64,000 nucleotides of DNA from Sedimenticola hydrogenitrophicus (GCF_025175675.1 NZ_JANIOA010000017.1:1-64000); one strand, 5' to 3'; numbered from the stretch's first letter, positions 7,508-16,446 are shown. The notes: generated from the sequence alone by a model not told the origin. Program-made: numbers and translations.

Positions 7508-7987
7508 ATGCGCCACCTGATCTGTTTCGGCAACGACCTGCACGGCGATGACGGTTTCGGGCCGGCCGTCTACCGGCGCCTGGCGACGCTTGAGCGGCCG
7601 GCCGGTTGGCACCTGTTTGACGCAGGCACGCGCGGTCTGGATGCCCTGGCGCTGTTTCAGGGGTGTGAGGAGGTGATCCTGGTGGACGCCGCCGCCCCGG
7701 CCGGCCATCCCGGGCGGCTCGCCTGGCCGCTGCCGGAAGAGATCGCGGTCGAGTCGGCACTGCCGGGGCACGGCAGCGGAGTCGGCTACCTGCTGCAGGC
7801 GCTGGCCGCGCTGGAGTCGGCACCGCCACGGCTGCGCATCCTCACCGCCGAGATGGCGGCCGTGACCCCGTTCCGTTCCGGCCTGTCGCCGGCGGTGACG
7901 CAGGCGGTGGAGCAGGCGGCGGCCCTGCTCGGTCGCTGGATGGCGGGCGGCTTTGTCCTGCCCTGGCCGCTGGAGTATCCGAAGTGA
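7508..7987 (+). CDS. Hydrogenase maturation protease (HyaD/HupD, M52 family)
   Basis: Cuts the C-terminal tail from the nickel-loaded large subunit. The family motif is present as GNDLHGDDGFG at residues 8-18, followed by FDAGTRGLD around residue 37 and a GHGSG segment near 87 that corresponds to the family's metal-binding histidine region. At 159 residues it has normal length. It starts 4 bases after the large-subunit stop, and its TGA overlaps the GTG of the next gene (GTGA), which ties the signalling protein into the same translation unit. Confidence 0.85.
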   Translation: MRHLICFGNDLHGDDGFGPAVYRRLATLERPAGWHLFDAGTRGLDALALFQGCEEVILVDAAAPAGHPGRLAWPLPEEIAVESALPGHGSGVGYLLQALAALESAPPRLRILTAEMAAVTPFRSGLSPAVTQAVEQAAALLGRWMAGGFVLPWPLEYPK

Positions 7988-10620
7988 CCGAGCGGGAAGA
8001 GCTGCAGCGGCTGCGGGACGAGCTGGAGGCGTTGCGCCTGGCCAACACCGCCCTCGAGACCCAGATGCTGGCCGGGGCCGAGCAGACCGACGCCATGCTG
8101 CGCGAGGTCGAGGAACAACGCAACGCCCTGCGCGATGCCCATCAGCGCGAACGCGGTCTGGCGGCCTTCGCCCAGCGGGTGATGGACACCGTGGGCAGCC
8201 TGGTCATCGTGCTGGGGCCGGACGGTCTGGTGCGTTCGGCCAACCAGCAGTGCCGGGAGCAGTTGGGAGAGACCGAGCAGACGTTGCGGGGGCGCCCGCT
8301 GGACGACTGGTTGCACCCGAAGGAGCGGACGGTCCTGGTTGAACGGCTGCCGGCGTTGCCCTGGCCGGTGCACTCCGCCCTGTTCGAGACGGTGCGGCGC
8401 CAGGGGGTGTACGGTGCCGAGCACCGCCTGGGATCGCTAGCGGGTGGCTATCGCACCTACATGGTGAGTGCGGCGATGCTCTACAGTATTCAGGGCATGG
8501 AGGAGGGGGCGGTGGTGAGTGCCGCCGATATCACCCTGATCAAGCAGCAGGAGCAGCGCCTGCGCGCCAGCGAGGCCGGGCTCAACGAGGCGCAGCGGAT
8601 CGCCCACCTGGGGAGCTGGGAGCTGGATCTGCGCAGTAACGAGCTGAGCTGGTCACCGGAGGTGTACCGGATTTTCGAGCTGGATCCGAAACAGTTTGCC
8701 GCCTCCTATGCGGCCTTTCTCGCCCTTATTCACCCGGATGACCGCACCCAGGTGGATGAGGCCTTCGCCACCTCGCTGAAGACACGCCAACCCTATGACA
8801 TCGTGCATCGCCTGCTGCTGCCCGGCGGGCGGGTAAAGTGGGTCAACGAGCGCTGCGTCACCCGCTACGATGCAGAGGGTAATCCTCTGCGATCGCATGG
8901 CACGGTGCAGGACATTACCGACCGGCGGCAGGCCGAGGAGGAGCTGAGGCTGGCGGCCAGTGTGTTCGACAACAGCCTCAACGGCATCCTCATCACCGAA
9001 CCGGACGGGCGTATCCGCGGGGTCAACCGCGCCTTCAGCGAGATCACCGGCTTTACCGCCAGGGAGGCGCTGGGCCGGACCCCCGCTCTGCTCAGGTCGG
9101 AGCATCACGACGCGGCGTTCTACCGCGAGTTGTGGAGCGCCCTGCGCAACGAGGGCAAGTGGGAGGGGGAAATCTGGGACCGTCGCAAGGATGGCAAGAT
9201 GGTGCCGGTCTGGCAAAGCATCTCGGCGGTGCGTGGCTACTCGGGCGAGGTGAGTCACTACATCGGCATTTTCTACGACATCTCGGCGCAGAAGGCCTCC
9301 GAGGCGCGTATTCAGCGCCTGGCCCACTACGACGTGTTGACCGGCTTGCCCAACCGCGCCCTGTTGCTGGACCGCTGCGAGCGGGCGGTGGCGCGGGCGA
9401 AGCGGGAGCGCGGGCGGTTCGCCCTGCTGTTCCTCGACCTGGATCACTTCAAACATGTCAACGACAGCCTGGGCCATCCGGTGGGGGATGAACTGTTGCA
9501 GGCGGTCGCGCAACGCCTGCAGCAGACCCTGCGGGAACAGGATACGGTGGCCCGGCTGGGCGGCGATGAGTTCGTCATCCTGCTGGAGGATATCGACAGT
9601 GAAGAGAATGTCCGGGCGACCGCGCAAAAGTTGCTGGCCGCGTTCGCCCGTCCCTTTGCCCTGCGCGAGCATACCCTGACCATCGGCACCTCCATCGGCA
9701 TCGGTCTCTATCCCGATCACGGTGAGGATGTGGAGAGTCTGATCAAGCATGCCGATATGGCACTGTATCAGGCCAAGGAGCGCGGGCGCGGCTGCTTCCG
9801 CTTCTTCGAGGCGCAACTCACCGAGCAGACCAGTCAACGCATGCGCCTGGAGCGGGATCTGCGCCAGGCGCTGGATGAGCAGACCCTTTCCATCCGCTAT
9901 CAACCGGTGTACCGGCTGCCCGACCTGGCGCTGGTCGGCGTCGAGGCGCTGTTGCATTGGCCGCATCCCCGTCTTGGTCCGATCCCGTCGGAGCGGTTCA
10001 TTCCCATCGCCGAGGAGACCGGGCTGATCCTGCCGCTGGGCGCCTGGGTGCTGGAACAGGCGTGCCACCATGCAAGGGGCTGGCTGAATGCCGGCCGGGA
10101 AGGGGTGACCCTGACCGCCAGTCTCTCGGTGGTTCAGGTGCAACGCGGCGATATCGTGGCGACCGTCTCCCGGCTGCTGGCGGAGACCGGCCTGCCGCCG
10201 GAACACCTGGAGCTGGCGCTTGCCGAACGGGATCTCATGCGTATCAGCCGACAGGACCTGGATGAACTGGACGCGCTGCATGCCGTGGGCGTGCGCCTCG
10301 CCATCGACGGGTTCGGCGCCGGCCAGTGCGCGCTCGCCACCCTGAACCGGTTGCCGGTGGGCAAGCTCAAGCTCGACCACTCGCTGATCGCGGACTGTTC
10401 CCCCGTGGCGGAGGGTATGGCGATGGTCCGTGCCGTGCTCGGACTGGGGCAGGGGCTGGAGATGACGGTTGCCGCGGCGGGGGTGGAGAGGCACTGCCAG
10501 GAACAACGCCTGCGGGAGTACGGTTGCGGACAGGTCCAGGGTAGTTACTTCGGTTCGCCGCTGGAGCCGAAGGCCTTCATGAATCTGCTCGCCTGTGCTA
10601 AAAAAGGGGTAACAGACTGA
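7984..10620 (+). CDS. PAS-PAS-PAS-GGDEF-EAL c-di-GMP signalling protein, hydrogenase-linked
   Basis: Protein of 878 residues starting at a GTG that overlaps the protease stop. Order: N-terminal coiled coil (1-60), a PAS domain (about 60-185), a second PAS/PAC (200-315), a third PAS/PAC (322-440), GGDEF (445-608), EAL (615-870). No membrane helix is evident. The cyclase site is intact (GGDEF 526-530) with the inhibitory RxxD site (REQD 517-520). The EAL domain keeps EAL at 654-656 and E748, but the metal-ligand Asn is Ser (SLS near 713), DDFG is DGFG (775-778) and AEGVE is AAGVE (831-835), so phosphodiesterase activity is unlikely. Being in the hydrogenase operon, it is the likely output of H2 sensing. 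Confidence 0.9.
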   Translation: MTEREELQRLRDELEALRLANTALETQMLAGAEQTDAMLREVEEQRNALRDAHQRERGLAAFAQRVMDTVGSLVIVLGPDGLVRSANQQCREQLGETEQTLRGRPLDDWLHPKERTVLVERLPALPWPVHSALFETVRRQGVYGAEHRLGSLAGGYRTYMVSAAMLYSIQGMEEGAVVSAADITLIKQQEQRLRASEAGLNEAQRIAHLGSWELDLRSNELSWSPEVYRIFELDPKQFAASYAAFLALIHPDDRTQVDEAFATSLKTRQPYDIVHRLLLPGGRVKWVNERCVTRYDAEGNPLRSHGTVQDITDRRQAEEELRLAASVFDNSLNGILITEPDGRIRGVNRAFSEITGFTAREALGRTPALLRSEHHDAAFYRELWSALRNEGKWEGEIWDRRKDGKMVPVWQSISAVRGYSGEVSHYIGIFYDISAQKASEARIQRLAHYDVLTGLPNRALLLDRCERAVARAKRERGRFALLFLDLDHFKHVNDSLGHPVGDELLQAVAQRLQQTLREQDTVARLGGDEFVILLEDIDSEENVRATAQKLLAAFARPFALREHTLTIGTSIGIGLYPDHGEDVESLIKHADMALYQAKERGRGCFRFFEAQLTEQTSQRMRLERDLRQALDEQTLSIRYQPVYRLPDLALVGVEALLHWPHPRLGPIPSERFIPIAEETGLILPLGAWVLEQACHHARGWLNAGREGVTLTASLSVVQVQRGDIVATVSRLLAETGLPPEHLELALAERDLMRISRQDLDELDALHAVGVRLAIDGFGAGQCALATLNRLPVGKLKLDHSLIADCSPVAEGMAMVRAVLGLGQGLEMTVAAAGVERHCQEQRLREYGCGQVQGSYFGSPLEPKAFMNLLACAKKGVTD

Positions 10621-10635
10621 CCACCGGGTGCAATC

Positions 10636-11004
10636 ATGGCAACAGAACATTCCAAGTCCCGGCTCGATCGGGTGGTGGCCGAGGCCCGCCAGGCGCGTGA
10701 AGCGCGCGAGAAAGGCTATCGTGAGCAGGCGCTGAAGCTGTACCCCTGGGTATGCGGGCGTTGTGCGCGCGAGTTCACCCGGGCCAATCTGCATGAACTG
10801 ACGGTGCACCACCGGGATCACAATCACGACAACAACCCGCCGGACGGCAGCAACTGGGAGTTGCTGTGCCTCTATTGCCATGACAACGAGCACTCGCGCT
10901 ATATCGATGCGGCGCATGGCGATGCCGCCTCCGACACCGGGAACAAGACCACGACCTACAATCCGTTTGCCGATCTGGGGTCCCTGCTCAAGAATAAAAA
11001 GTGA
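10636..11004 (+). CDS. yajD: YajD-like HNH nuclease family protein
   Basis: Protein of 122 residues with a CxxC pair (CGRC), HHRDHNHDNN and CLYCHDNEH, i.e. a treble-clef HNH fold with a structural zinc. The N-terminal helix is rich in Arg, Glu and Ala. It matches YajD of enterobacteria, whose function is not established; members are often host housekeeping genes rather than homing endonucleases. It lies 15 bases after the GGDEF-EAL gene and may be the last gene of the hydrogenase transcript. Confidence 0.8.
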   Translation: MATEHSKSRLDRVVAEARQAREAREKGYREQALKLYPWVCGRCAREFTRANLHELTVHHRDHNHDNNPPDGSNWELLCLYCHDNEHSRYIDAAHGDAASDTGNKTTTYNPFADLGSLLKNKK

Positions 11005-11037
11005 CGCGGGGTCCCGGTAAAGGCAGTGATCAGCACT

Positions 11038-11198
11038 GTAGCCTGGATGAAGCCCGCACCACGAAACTCCAATGGATACTCAATCCCGGACGGGCGGAAT
11101 CCAGGGCACTGCACGACGCTTGCCCCACTCCCCGGATTACGCCGCCAGCCCCTGTGCTTAACTCCCCGTTTCTGTGGTGCTGGCTTCATCCGGGCTAC
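11038..11198. repeat. MITE-like palindromic intergenic repeat
   Basis: The ends 11038-11062 and 11174-11198 are inverted copies (23 of 25 bases) beginning GTAGCCYGGATGAAGCC. This end sequence belongs to a repeat type seen widely between genes in gammaproteobacteria. It lies between two convergent genes, where it could also act as a bidirectional transcription barrier. Confidence 0.6.
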
Positions 11199-11236
11199 GC
11201 TTCCGCGTCTCGATTTCAGATAACCCCTACAGCAGG

Positions 11237-12484
11237 TCAGTCGTTTATTTCAGTTATCTCACGATGTTTTTCCGGCATGCTGGCGGGGCTCGCCAGTTGT
11301 ACCCGGTTGCGCCCGGCTGACTTGGCGGTATAGAGCGCACGGTCGGCGGCGTCGAGCAGCCGCTGGCCGATCGCCTGGCTGTCGCCGTCGTCGTCGGGCC
11401 GCAGGGCGGCCACCCCGATGGAGATCGTGACATCAACCGTTTCGCCGCCATGCAGGGCGATCGGCTTGGCCTGGATCCTGTCACGTATGCGTTCCGCCAG
11501 GTTGCAGGCCTCGGCGGCCCCGGTCTGCGGCAGCAGCAGGGTGAACTCCTCACCGCCGAAGCGGGTGGCGATATCGGACAGCCGCAGGCACTCCTTGACC
11601 CTGAGCGCCAGTTCGCGCAGCACGCTGTCGCCGGCACCGTGGCCATGCCGGTCATTGACCTGCTTGAAATGGTCGGCATCGATAAACAGGCAGCTCAACG
11701 GGTACTGGTAACGCAACGCCCGGGTGACCTCCTCTTCGAGGCGGCGTTCCAGGTAGCGGCGGTTGTGCAGCCCGGTGAGGGCGTCGGTGAGCCCGGCGAT
11801 CACCAGGTGTTCGCGGTTGGCGGTGTTCTCCAGGCAGATGGCGCTGATGGTGGCCAGGCGGTTGAGGAAGTCGCTGGCGTGCCGGCGGGTGAAGCGCTCG
11901 GGGTCGTGGCTACCCAGGCCGATGAAGCCGACTAGCTGGCTGCGCCGGATCATGGGCAGGATGGCGATGCTGCGCAGGTTGCTGGCCGTCGGAAACAGGG
12001 GGGCGTGCTCCTGCGCCTGGTAAGGGCCGAGCCAGGGCGCCTTGTAACGGGCATGCCTGGGTGAGAAGGTGGTGATCTGATCGACGAAACGGATATCACT
12101 GAGGCTGTCCGGCTCGATCCCGGAATGCAGCAGCAGGTGCCTCAGTTCGTGGTCTGGATCATGCAGTATCAGCTGGATGTCGGGCAGGTCGAAGGAGGAC
12201 TTCATGCCATCGATCAGGCAGTCGAGCAGTTGCGGCAGGGATTCGGTGGCCAGCAGGGTCAGTTCGCGGTCATGGAACCGCTTCAACACCTCCTCGTTGT
12301 GGTGTGCCTCGCGGGTGAGACTGTCCAGCCGCTGCCTGAGCTGGCGATTGATGAAGGCCAGGTCCGAGAACGACGGGTTGGGAGGTGGCTTGGGCATGCT
12401 GTCGACCATCCGCGGCTGGGCTTGAGTTTGTCCATGTACATAATACCCGGAGTTGCGGTTTGTGCCAGTGACAGTGTGTGACAA
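11237..12484 (-). CDS. Diguanylate cyclase with N-terminal DUF484/GAF-like sensor
   Basis: Makes c-di-GMP from two GTP. A coiled segment (40-75) leads into a DUF484/GAF-like domain (75-225) and a GGDEF domain (230-400). The active site is GGEEF at 310-314, with the inhibitory RLSD site at 301-304 exactly five residues before it, so product inhibition is likely. No membrane helix is evident, pointing to a cytosolic sensor. The true start may be the methionine at residue 30, since the first residues look unconserved. It is convergent with the hydrogenase operon, so two c-di-GMP proteins lie within 5 kb. Confidence 0.85.
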   Translation of the reverse strand: MSHTVTGTNRNSGYYVHGQTQAQPRMVDSMPKPPPNPSFSDLAFINRQLRQRLDSLTREAHHNEEVLKRFHDRELTLLATESLPQLLDCLIDGMKSSFDLPDIQLILHDPDHELRHLLLHSGIEPDSLSDIRFVDQITTFSPRHARYKAPWLGPYQAQEHAPLFPTASNLRSIAILPMIRRSQLVGFIGLGSHDPERFTRRHASDFLNRLATISAICLENTANREHLVIAGLTDALTGLHNRRYLERRLEEEVTRALRYQYPLSCLFIDADHFKQVNDRHGHGAGDSVLRELALRVKECLRLSDIATRFGGEEFTLLLPQTGAAEACNLAERIRDRIQAKPIALHGGETVDVTISIGVAALRPDDDGDSQAIGQRLLDAADRALYTAKSAGRNRVQLASPASMPEKHREITEIND

Positions 12485-12514
12485 CAGTAGAGTAAGGAGT
12501 TTCAGGGATGAATA

Positions 12515-12688
12515 GCACTAAGTTAAGGCAGGAGTCCATTTTTTCGTCATTCCGGCGCAGGCCGGAGGAGTGGTGCAGGGATGCACCGTTTACGGACCTG
12601 AGGATGGAATCCATGAATTCACCGCGGATGCGGGTTCTGGATCCCGGCATTCGCCGGGATGACGGGGGCTCTGGGCTTAACTTAGTGC
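12515..12688. repeat. MITE-like element with 13-bp terminal inverted repeats
   Basis: GCACTAAGTTAAG at 12515-12527 is matched perfectly by its reverse complement at 12676-12688. Nested inside are CGTCATTCCGGCG and its near-complement CCGGGATGACG. An open frame runs through the element into the next gene, but this is probably accidental. No clear target duplication was seen. Confidence 0.6.
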
Positions 12689-12702
12689 CATTCGTTTCAC
12701 GG

Positions 12703-13164
12703 ATGAGCGATCAGTCGGGGCGGGATGGCCTCAAAGCGCGCGGCAGGACACGGTTTGCGGGGTTCCGGGTCACGCTTTTCATAGGTCTGCTGTGCCCCGC
12801 GGCACTGGTCGCCGGGGTGTTCCGCTGTCCGGACGGCAGCGGCGGGGTGATTTTCCAGCAGATAGCCTGCACCCAGGGCGAGGCGGTCGAGCTGGATGTT
12901 CGCACCACCGAGTGGGCGGCGCGCCCCGCGGAACAGCCGGCCCCCCGCAAAAAGCGCCCGGCCAAGTCGGGGTCCGGAGATCAGGCGGCCCTGTCCCGGG
13001 CCGCCCGGGAGGCGCGCCGGCAGGAGCAGGCATGCTGGCGGGCGAAACAGCGTGTCGAGCAGATCGAGGCGGAGCTGCGCCACGGCTACAAGCCGTCACG
13101 GGGCGAACGGCTGCGCCGCCAGCGTCGCCGGCAGACTGACTACCTGCGGGCGTTTTGTCGTTAG
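12703..13164 (+). CDS. Small exported protein, DUF4124-like N-terminus
   Basis: Protein of 153 residues, function unknown. A basic N-terminus is followed by a hydrophobic segment (VTLFIGLLCPAALVAGV), probably a signal peptide or membrane anchor. Then comes the FRCPDGSGGVIFQQIAC pattern, which resembles DUF4124 proteins. The rest is low-complexity, rich in Ala, Arg and Glu, and probably coiled-coil. A longer frame from 12508 is rejected because it reads through the repeat element upstream. The chosen ATG has only a weak ribosome site. Confidence 0.5.
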   Translation: MSDQSGRDGLKARGRTRFAGFRVTLFIGLLCPAALVAGVFRCPDGSGGVIFQQIACTQGEAVELDVRTTEWAARPAEQPAPRKKRPAKSGSGDQAALSRAAREARRQEQACWRAKQRVEQIEAELRHGYKPSRGERLRRQRRRQTDYLRAFCR

Positions 13165-13191
13165 GGCTGCGGCCCGGTAGGGTGCGCCGTG

Positions 13192-13740
13192 TTACCTGTC
13201 GCGTTGCAGCCGGTCCCGCGCCAGGTACAGGGCCAGTTGCGAGCGGGCCTCGGTGAAATCCTCCTGCGCCAGCAGTTCGTCGAACGCGGCCAGTCGCCAC
13301 TCCACCACCTCGATCGGCTCCGGTTCGTCGCCCGGCAGGGGTTGCGGATAGAGCTCCCGCGCCAGCACGATATGGGTGGAGTGGTAGATATAGCCCGGGG
13401 CCACGCTGACCGAGCTGAGCAGCTCCAGCTGCCGGGCCGCATAGCCGGTCTCCTCCCGCAGCTCCCGGTTGCCCGCGCTGAGCGGGTCTTCGCCCGGTTC
13501 GATATGGCCCTTCGGGAAGGCCAGTTCATAACGATTGACCCCGGCGGCGTATTCGCGGATCAGCAGCAGGGTGTCGGCATCCAGCATGGGCACCACCAGC
13601 ACCGCCCCCTCGTCCGAGCCCACCACCCGCTGGTAAGTGCGCCGCTGGCCGTTGGCGAACTCCAGGTCGATCTCTTCGATATGAAAGATGCCGGTTTCAT
13701 TGAGGGTGCGGCGGTCACTGATGCGGGGTGGCTTGGGCAT
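13192..13740 (-). CDS. nudE: ADP compounds hydrolase NudE
   Basis: Nudix hydrolase of 182 residues that cleaves Ap3A, ADP-ribose and NADH-type ADP compounds. The Nudix box GHIEPGEDPLSAGNRELREE is complete around residues 80-100. EYAAGVNRYELAFPKG before it and DEPEPIEVVEWRL after it match NudE rather than NudF/ADPRP. The ATG at 13740 gives the family N-terminus; an in-frame ATG at 13776 has no better ribosome site. It diverges from yrfG, the same neighbour as in E. coli. Confidence 0.88.
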   Translation of the reverse strand: MPKPPRISDRRTLNETGIFHIEEIDLEFANGQRRTYQRVVGSDEGAVLVVPMLDADTLLLIREYAAGVNRYELAFPKGHIEPGEDPLSAGNRELREETGYAARQLELLSSVSVAPGYIYHSTHIVLARELYPQPLPGDEPEPIEVVEWRLAAFDELLAQEDFTEARSQLALYLARDRLQRDR

Positions 13741-13790
13741 GCTGTGTTCTTCTGTTGCTATCCGGTCTTGTTCCACTGTAACTTAATTCC

Positions 13791-14444
13791 ATGATCGACT
13801 GGAACCAAATAGATACCCTTCTGCTGGATATGGACGGCACCCTGCTGGACCTCCATTTCGACAACTATTTCTGGCTGGAGCATGTCCCGCGGCGCTACGC
13901 CGAGCGCCGGGGTTGTCCCCTGAGCCAGGCCCGGGAGGAGCTGGGGGATCGCTATCGCAGCGTTGAGGGCACCCTGGAGTGGTACTGCGTCGACCACTGG
14001 AGCCGGGAGCTGGGGTTGGATATCGCCCTGTTGAAGGCCGAGGTGGATCACCTGATTGCCGTGCATCCGCATGTGGTGGATTTTCTCGATGCGGCACGCG
14101 CCCTGGAGAAGCGGATTGTCCTGGTCACCAATGCTCACCAGAAGGCACTGGCGCTGAAGATGGAGCGCACCCGGCTGCGGGGTCATTTCGATGCGGTGAT
14201 CTGCGCCCATGACCTCGGCCTGCCCAAGGAGCATCGGGAGTTCTGGGATCGGCTCCAGCGGATCGAGCCGTTCGACAAGGCCCGCACCCTGTTCGTCGAC
14301 GACAGCCTGCCGGTGCTGGAGTCGGCTCGGGATTATGGGATCGGCTATCTGCTCCGGGTGCTGAAACCCGACACCCGTGGTCCGTCGCGCGAGGCGGAGG
14401 GGTTTATGGCGATCGACGATTTTTCCGCCATCCTGCCGCGGTAG
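13791..14444 (+). CDS. yrfG: GMP/IMP 5'-nucleotidase YrfG, HAD superfamily
   Basis: Protein of 217 residues. The HAD nucleophile motif LDMDGTLLDL is at residues 11-20, motif II is LVTNAHQKAL (about 115) and motif IV is FVDDSLPVL (about 165). The FWLEHVPRRYAERRG cap region is typical of YrfG. Cytosolic; removes phosphate from GMP/IMP. It starts 51 bases from divergent nudE, so the two probably share a control region. Confidence 0.85.
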   Translation: MIDWNQIDTLLLDMDGTLLDLHFDNYFWLEHVPRRYAERRGCPLSQAREELGDRYRSVEGTLEWYCVDHWSRELGLDIALLKAEVDHLIAVHPHVVDFLDAARALEKRIVLVTNAHQKALALKMERTRLRGHFDAVICAHDLGLPKEHREFWDRLQRIEPFDKARTLFVDDSLPVLESARDYGIGYLLRVLKPDTRGPSREAEGFMAIDDFSAILPR

Positions 14445-14570
14445 TGCGTCCACCATTCCCGGGCGTTGTCGTGGTCTGGAAGTGGTGTGTCTGTGCGCCG
14501 CTAACCCACCCTGCATCCTGCGAAAAATCGCCCGACCGAGGAGTGGATAAGCGGTATTCTCGTGGCGGGT

Positions 14571-14948
14571 TCAGCGTTTGTCCCAGCTCTTGAAGCGCTT
14601 CCGGCAGTAGCCGAGCAGTTCAGCGTAGTTGCGGAAGTGCAGCTCGAAACCCTCTTCGGCGGGGGCGTCGTACTCACACCAGTCGTTGTCGTAGTCGCGG
14701 CAGATCTGCGGCCGCTGCTCATAGATGCCGCAGGCGCCACCCGGCTGCAGGTGTTCGCAGCGGCCGATAATCATCAGATACCAGTCGCCCTCATCCTTGT
14801 AGATTTCCACGCCCTGGTGGGAGACCTGCCACAGCAGATGGTCGAAGTCGGCCTTGGAGCGCGGCGCCGCGCCCAGCGCCTCGGTGGTGTAGGTGCAGCA
14901 GTTGGAGTTGGTGCAGCGGCTGCACTTGTTGGCGACGGCCAGCTCCAT
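14571..14948 (-). CDS. YkgJ-type cysteine cluster protein
   Basis: Protein of 125 residues with the cysteine pattern CSRCTNSNCC near the N-terminus, CEHL, CGIYEQRPQICRDY and a late Cys. This is the zinc/iron-chelating YkgJ pattern; molecular function is not established. The start at 14948 is chosen because the earlier in-frame region is Arg/Pro-rich readthrough of the rhlB tail. It lies 4 bases downstream of rhlB on the same strand, so it is probably co-transcribed. Confidence 0.8.
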   Translation of the reverse strand: MELAVANKCSRCTNSNCCTYTTEALGAAPRSKADFDHLLWQVSHQGVEIYKDEGDWYLMIIGRCEHLQPGGACGIYEQRPQICRDYDNDWCEYDAPAEEGFELHFRNYAELLGYCRKRFKSWDKR

Positions 14949-14952
14949 GCGG

Positions 14953-16329
14953 CTAGTCCGTGGTGCTGGCCTGCTTCGGTTTTCTCCGGCGGCGCTTCTT
15001 CTTCGGCGCCTCGCTGCTGCCCTCCGGGGCCTTGGCGGCCGCGGCCGGTTTGTGCCCCGGCCTCTTTCCGCCACCGCCACCGCCACCGCTGCGGCGGCGG
15101 TCCCGGTCCCGGTCCCGGTCCGGGCGGTCCGGTATGACCCGGCTCCGGGGGTCTATCTTGAACAGCAGTTCGCTGGTCACCGGCTCCATCGGGATGCGAT
15201 GGCCGATGAAGGCCTCGATGTCCGGCAGGGCGAAGGCGTGGGTCTCGCAGGCGAAGCTGATGGCGTCGCCGCTGGCCCCGGCGCGGGCGGTGCGGCCGAT
15301 GCGGTGCACGTAATCCTCGGCGTCATCGGGCAGGTCGAAGTTGAACACGTGCGAGACGTCCGGGATGTGCAGGCCGCGGGCGGCCACGTCGGTGGCCACC
15401 AGCACCGGGAGCCGGCCCTCCTGGAAATCGCTCAACAGGCTCATGCGCTTTTTCTGCGGCACGTCGCCGGAGATCACCGCGGCACCGATGCCGTTGCCCT
15501 CCAGGTAGCCCCAGACCAGGTCCGCGCCGCGCTTGGTGTTGACGAAGACGATGGTGCGATGGGCGTCCATTTGCTTCAGCAGGCCGATCAGCAGCGAGAT
15601 CTTCTCGTCGTTGGCGGTCATGTAGCAGACCTGCTTCACCTTGTCGGCGGTCACCTTGTCGGTCTCGATCTTGACCGTGGTCGGGTTGTTCATGTGTTCG
15701 TAGGCCAGCTCCAGCACCCGGAACGAGAGGGTGGCGGAGAACAGCAGGCCGAGCCGCTGCTGTGGCGGCGGACAGCGCCGCAGCATGAAGCGGATGTCCT
15801 TGATGAAGCCGAGATCGAACATGCGGTCGGCCTCGTCCATGACCACCACCTGGATCGCCTGCAGGTCATAGACGTGCTGTTTCAGGTAGTCGATCAGGCG
15901 GCCGGGGGTGCCGATCAGGATATCGACTCCGTCCTCCAGCTGTTTGCGCTGCTGCTCGTAGGCGGTGCCGCCGAACACCAGACCCAGGGTGAGGCCGGTG
16001 TGCTTGCCCAGCACCTCGGCATCCTTGTGGATCTGTACCGCCAGTTCGCGGGTCGGGGCGACGATGAGCGCCCGGGGCTGGTTTTTCCGCCGCCCCTCCG
16101 CTGCCGGGTTGCTCAGCAGGTGCTGGTAGGTCGCCAGCAGGAAGGCGGCGGTCTTGCCGGTGCCGGTCTGCGCCTGCCCGGCCACATCCTGTCCCTTCAG
16201 GGCGATGGGCAGGGTTTCGGCTTGAATGGGGGTGCAGAAGGAAAAGCCAGTGTCTTCAATGCCTTGTGCGAGTTCTTTACACAGCCCGAAGCTGTCGAAA
16301 CGGATGTCCGTGAGGTGTTTGTCTGTCAT
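14953..16329 (-). CDS. rhlB: ATP-dependent RNA helicase RhlB
   Basis: DEAD-box helicase of 458 residues, the degradosome partner in enterobacteria. Visible: Q motif [11 protein letters not shown], Walker [19 protein letters not shown], and motif [12 protein letters not shown]. The tail after residue 395 is basic and low-complexity (Arg/Asp repeats, a run of Gly, then Lys/Arg), as in RNA-binding tails of RhlB. It is divergent from trxA-rho, the classical gammaproteobacterial order. Confidence 0.93.
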   Translation of the reverse strand: MTDKHLTDIRFDSFGLCKELAQGIEDTGFSFCTPIQAETLPIALKGQDVAGQAQTGTGKTAAFLLATYQHLLSNPAAEGRRKNQPRALIVAPTRELAVQIHKDAEVLGKHTGLTLGLVFGGTAYEQQRKQLEDGVDILIGTPGRLIDYLKQHVYDLQAIQVVVMDEADRMFDLGFIKDIRFMLRRCPPPQQRLGLLFSATLSFRVLELAYEHMNNPTTVKIETDKVTADKVKQVCYMTANDEKISLLIGLLKQMDAHRTIVFVNTKRGADLVWGYLEGNGIGAAVISGDVPQKKRMSLLSDFQEGRLPVLVATDVAARGLHIPDVSHVFNFDLPDDAEDYVHRIGRTARAGASGDAISFACETHAFALPDIEAFIGHRIPMEPVTSELLFKIDPRSRVIPDRPDRDRDRDRRRSGGGGGGGKRPGHKPAAAAKAPEGSSEAPKKKRRRRKPKQASTTD

Positions 16330-16446
16330 AGTGCGCTAGGATACAGCAATTTACTCAATGTTTGGACTTGAAATGGTGAAAATATTGGGATCAAATAGAT
16401 CCCTGGTTTTGGAGATTCAAACAACAACAGATCCCGGATGCAACGA

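Noticed and set aside
8653..10917. Very long antisense open frame across the GGDEF-EAL gene
   Set aside because: High-GC shadow frame; the plus-strand frame has full domain conservation. The same applies to the long antisense frame over the large subunit (5995-7533).
12508..12702. N-terminal extension of the DUF4124-like protein
   Set aside because: It translates the palindromic repeat element at 12515-12688.
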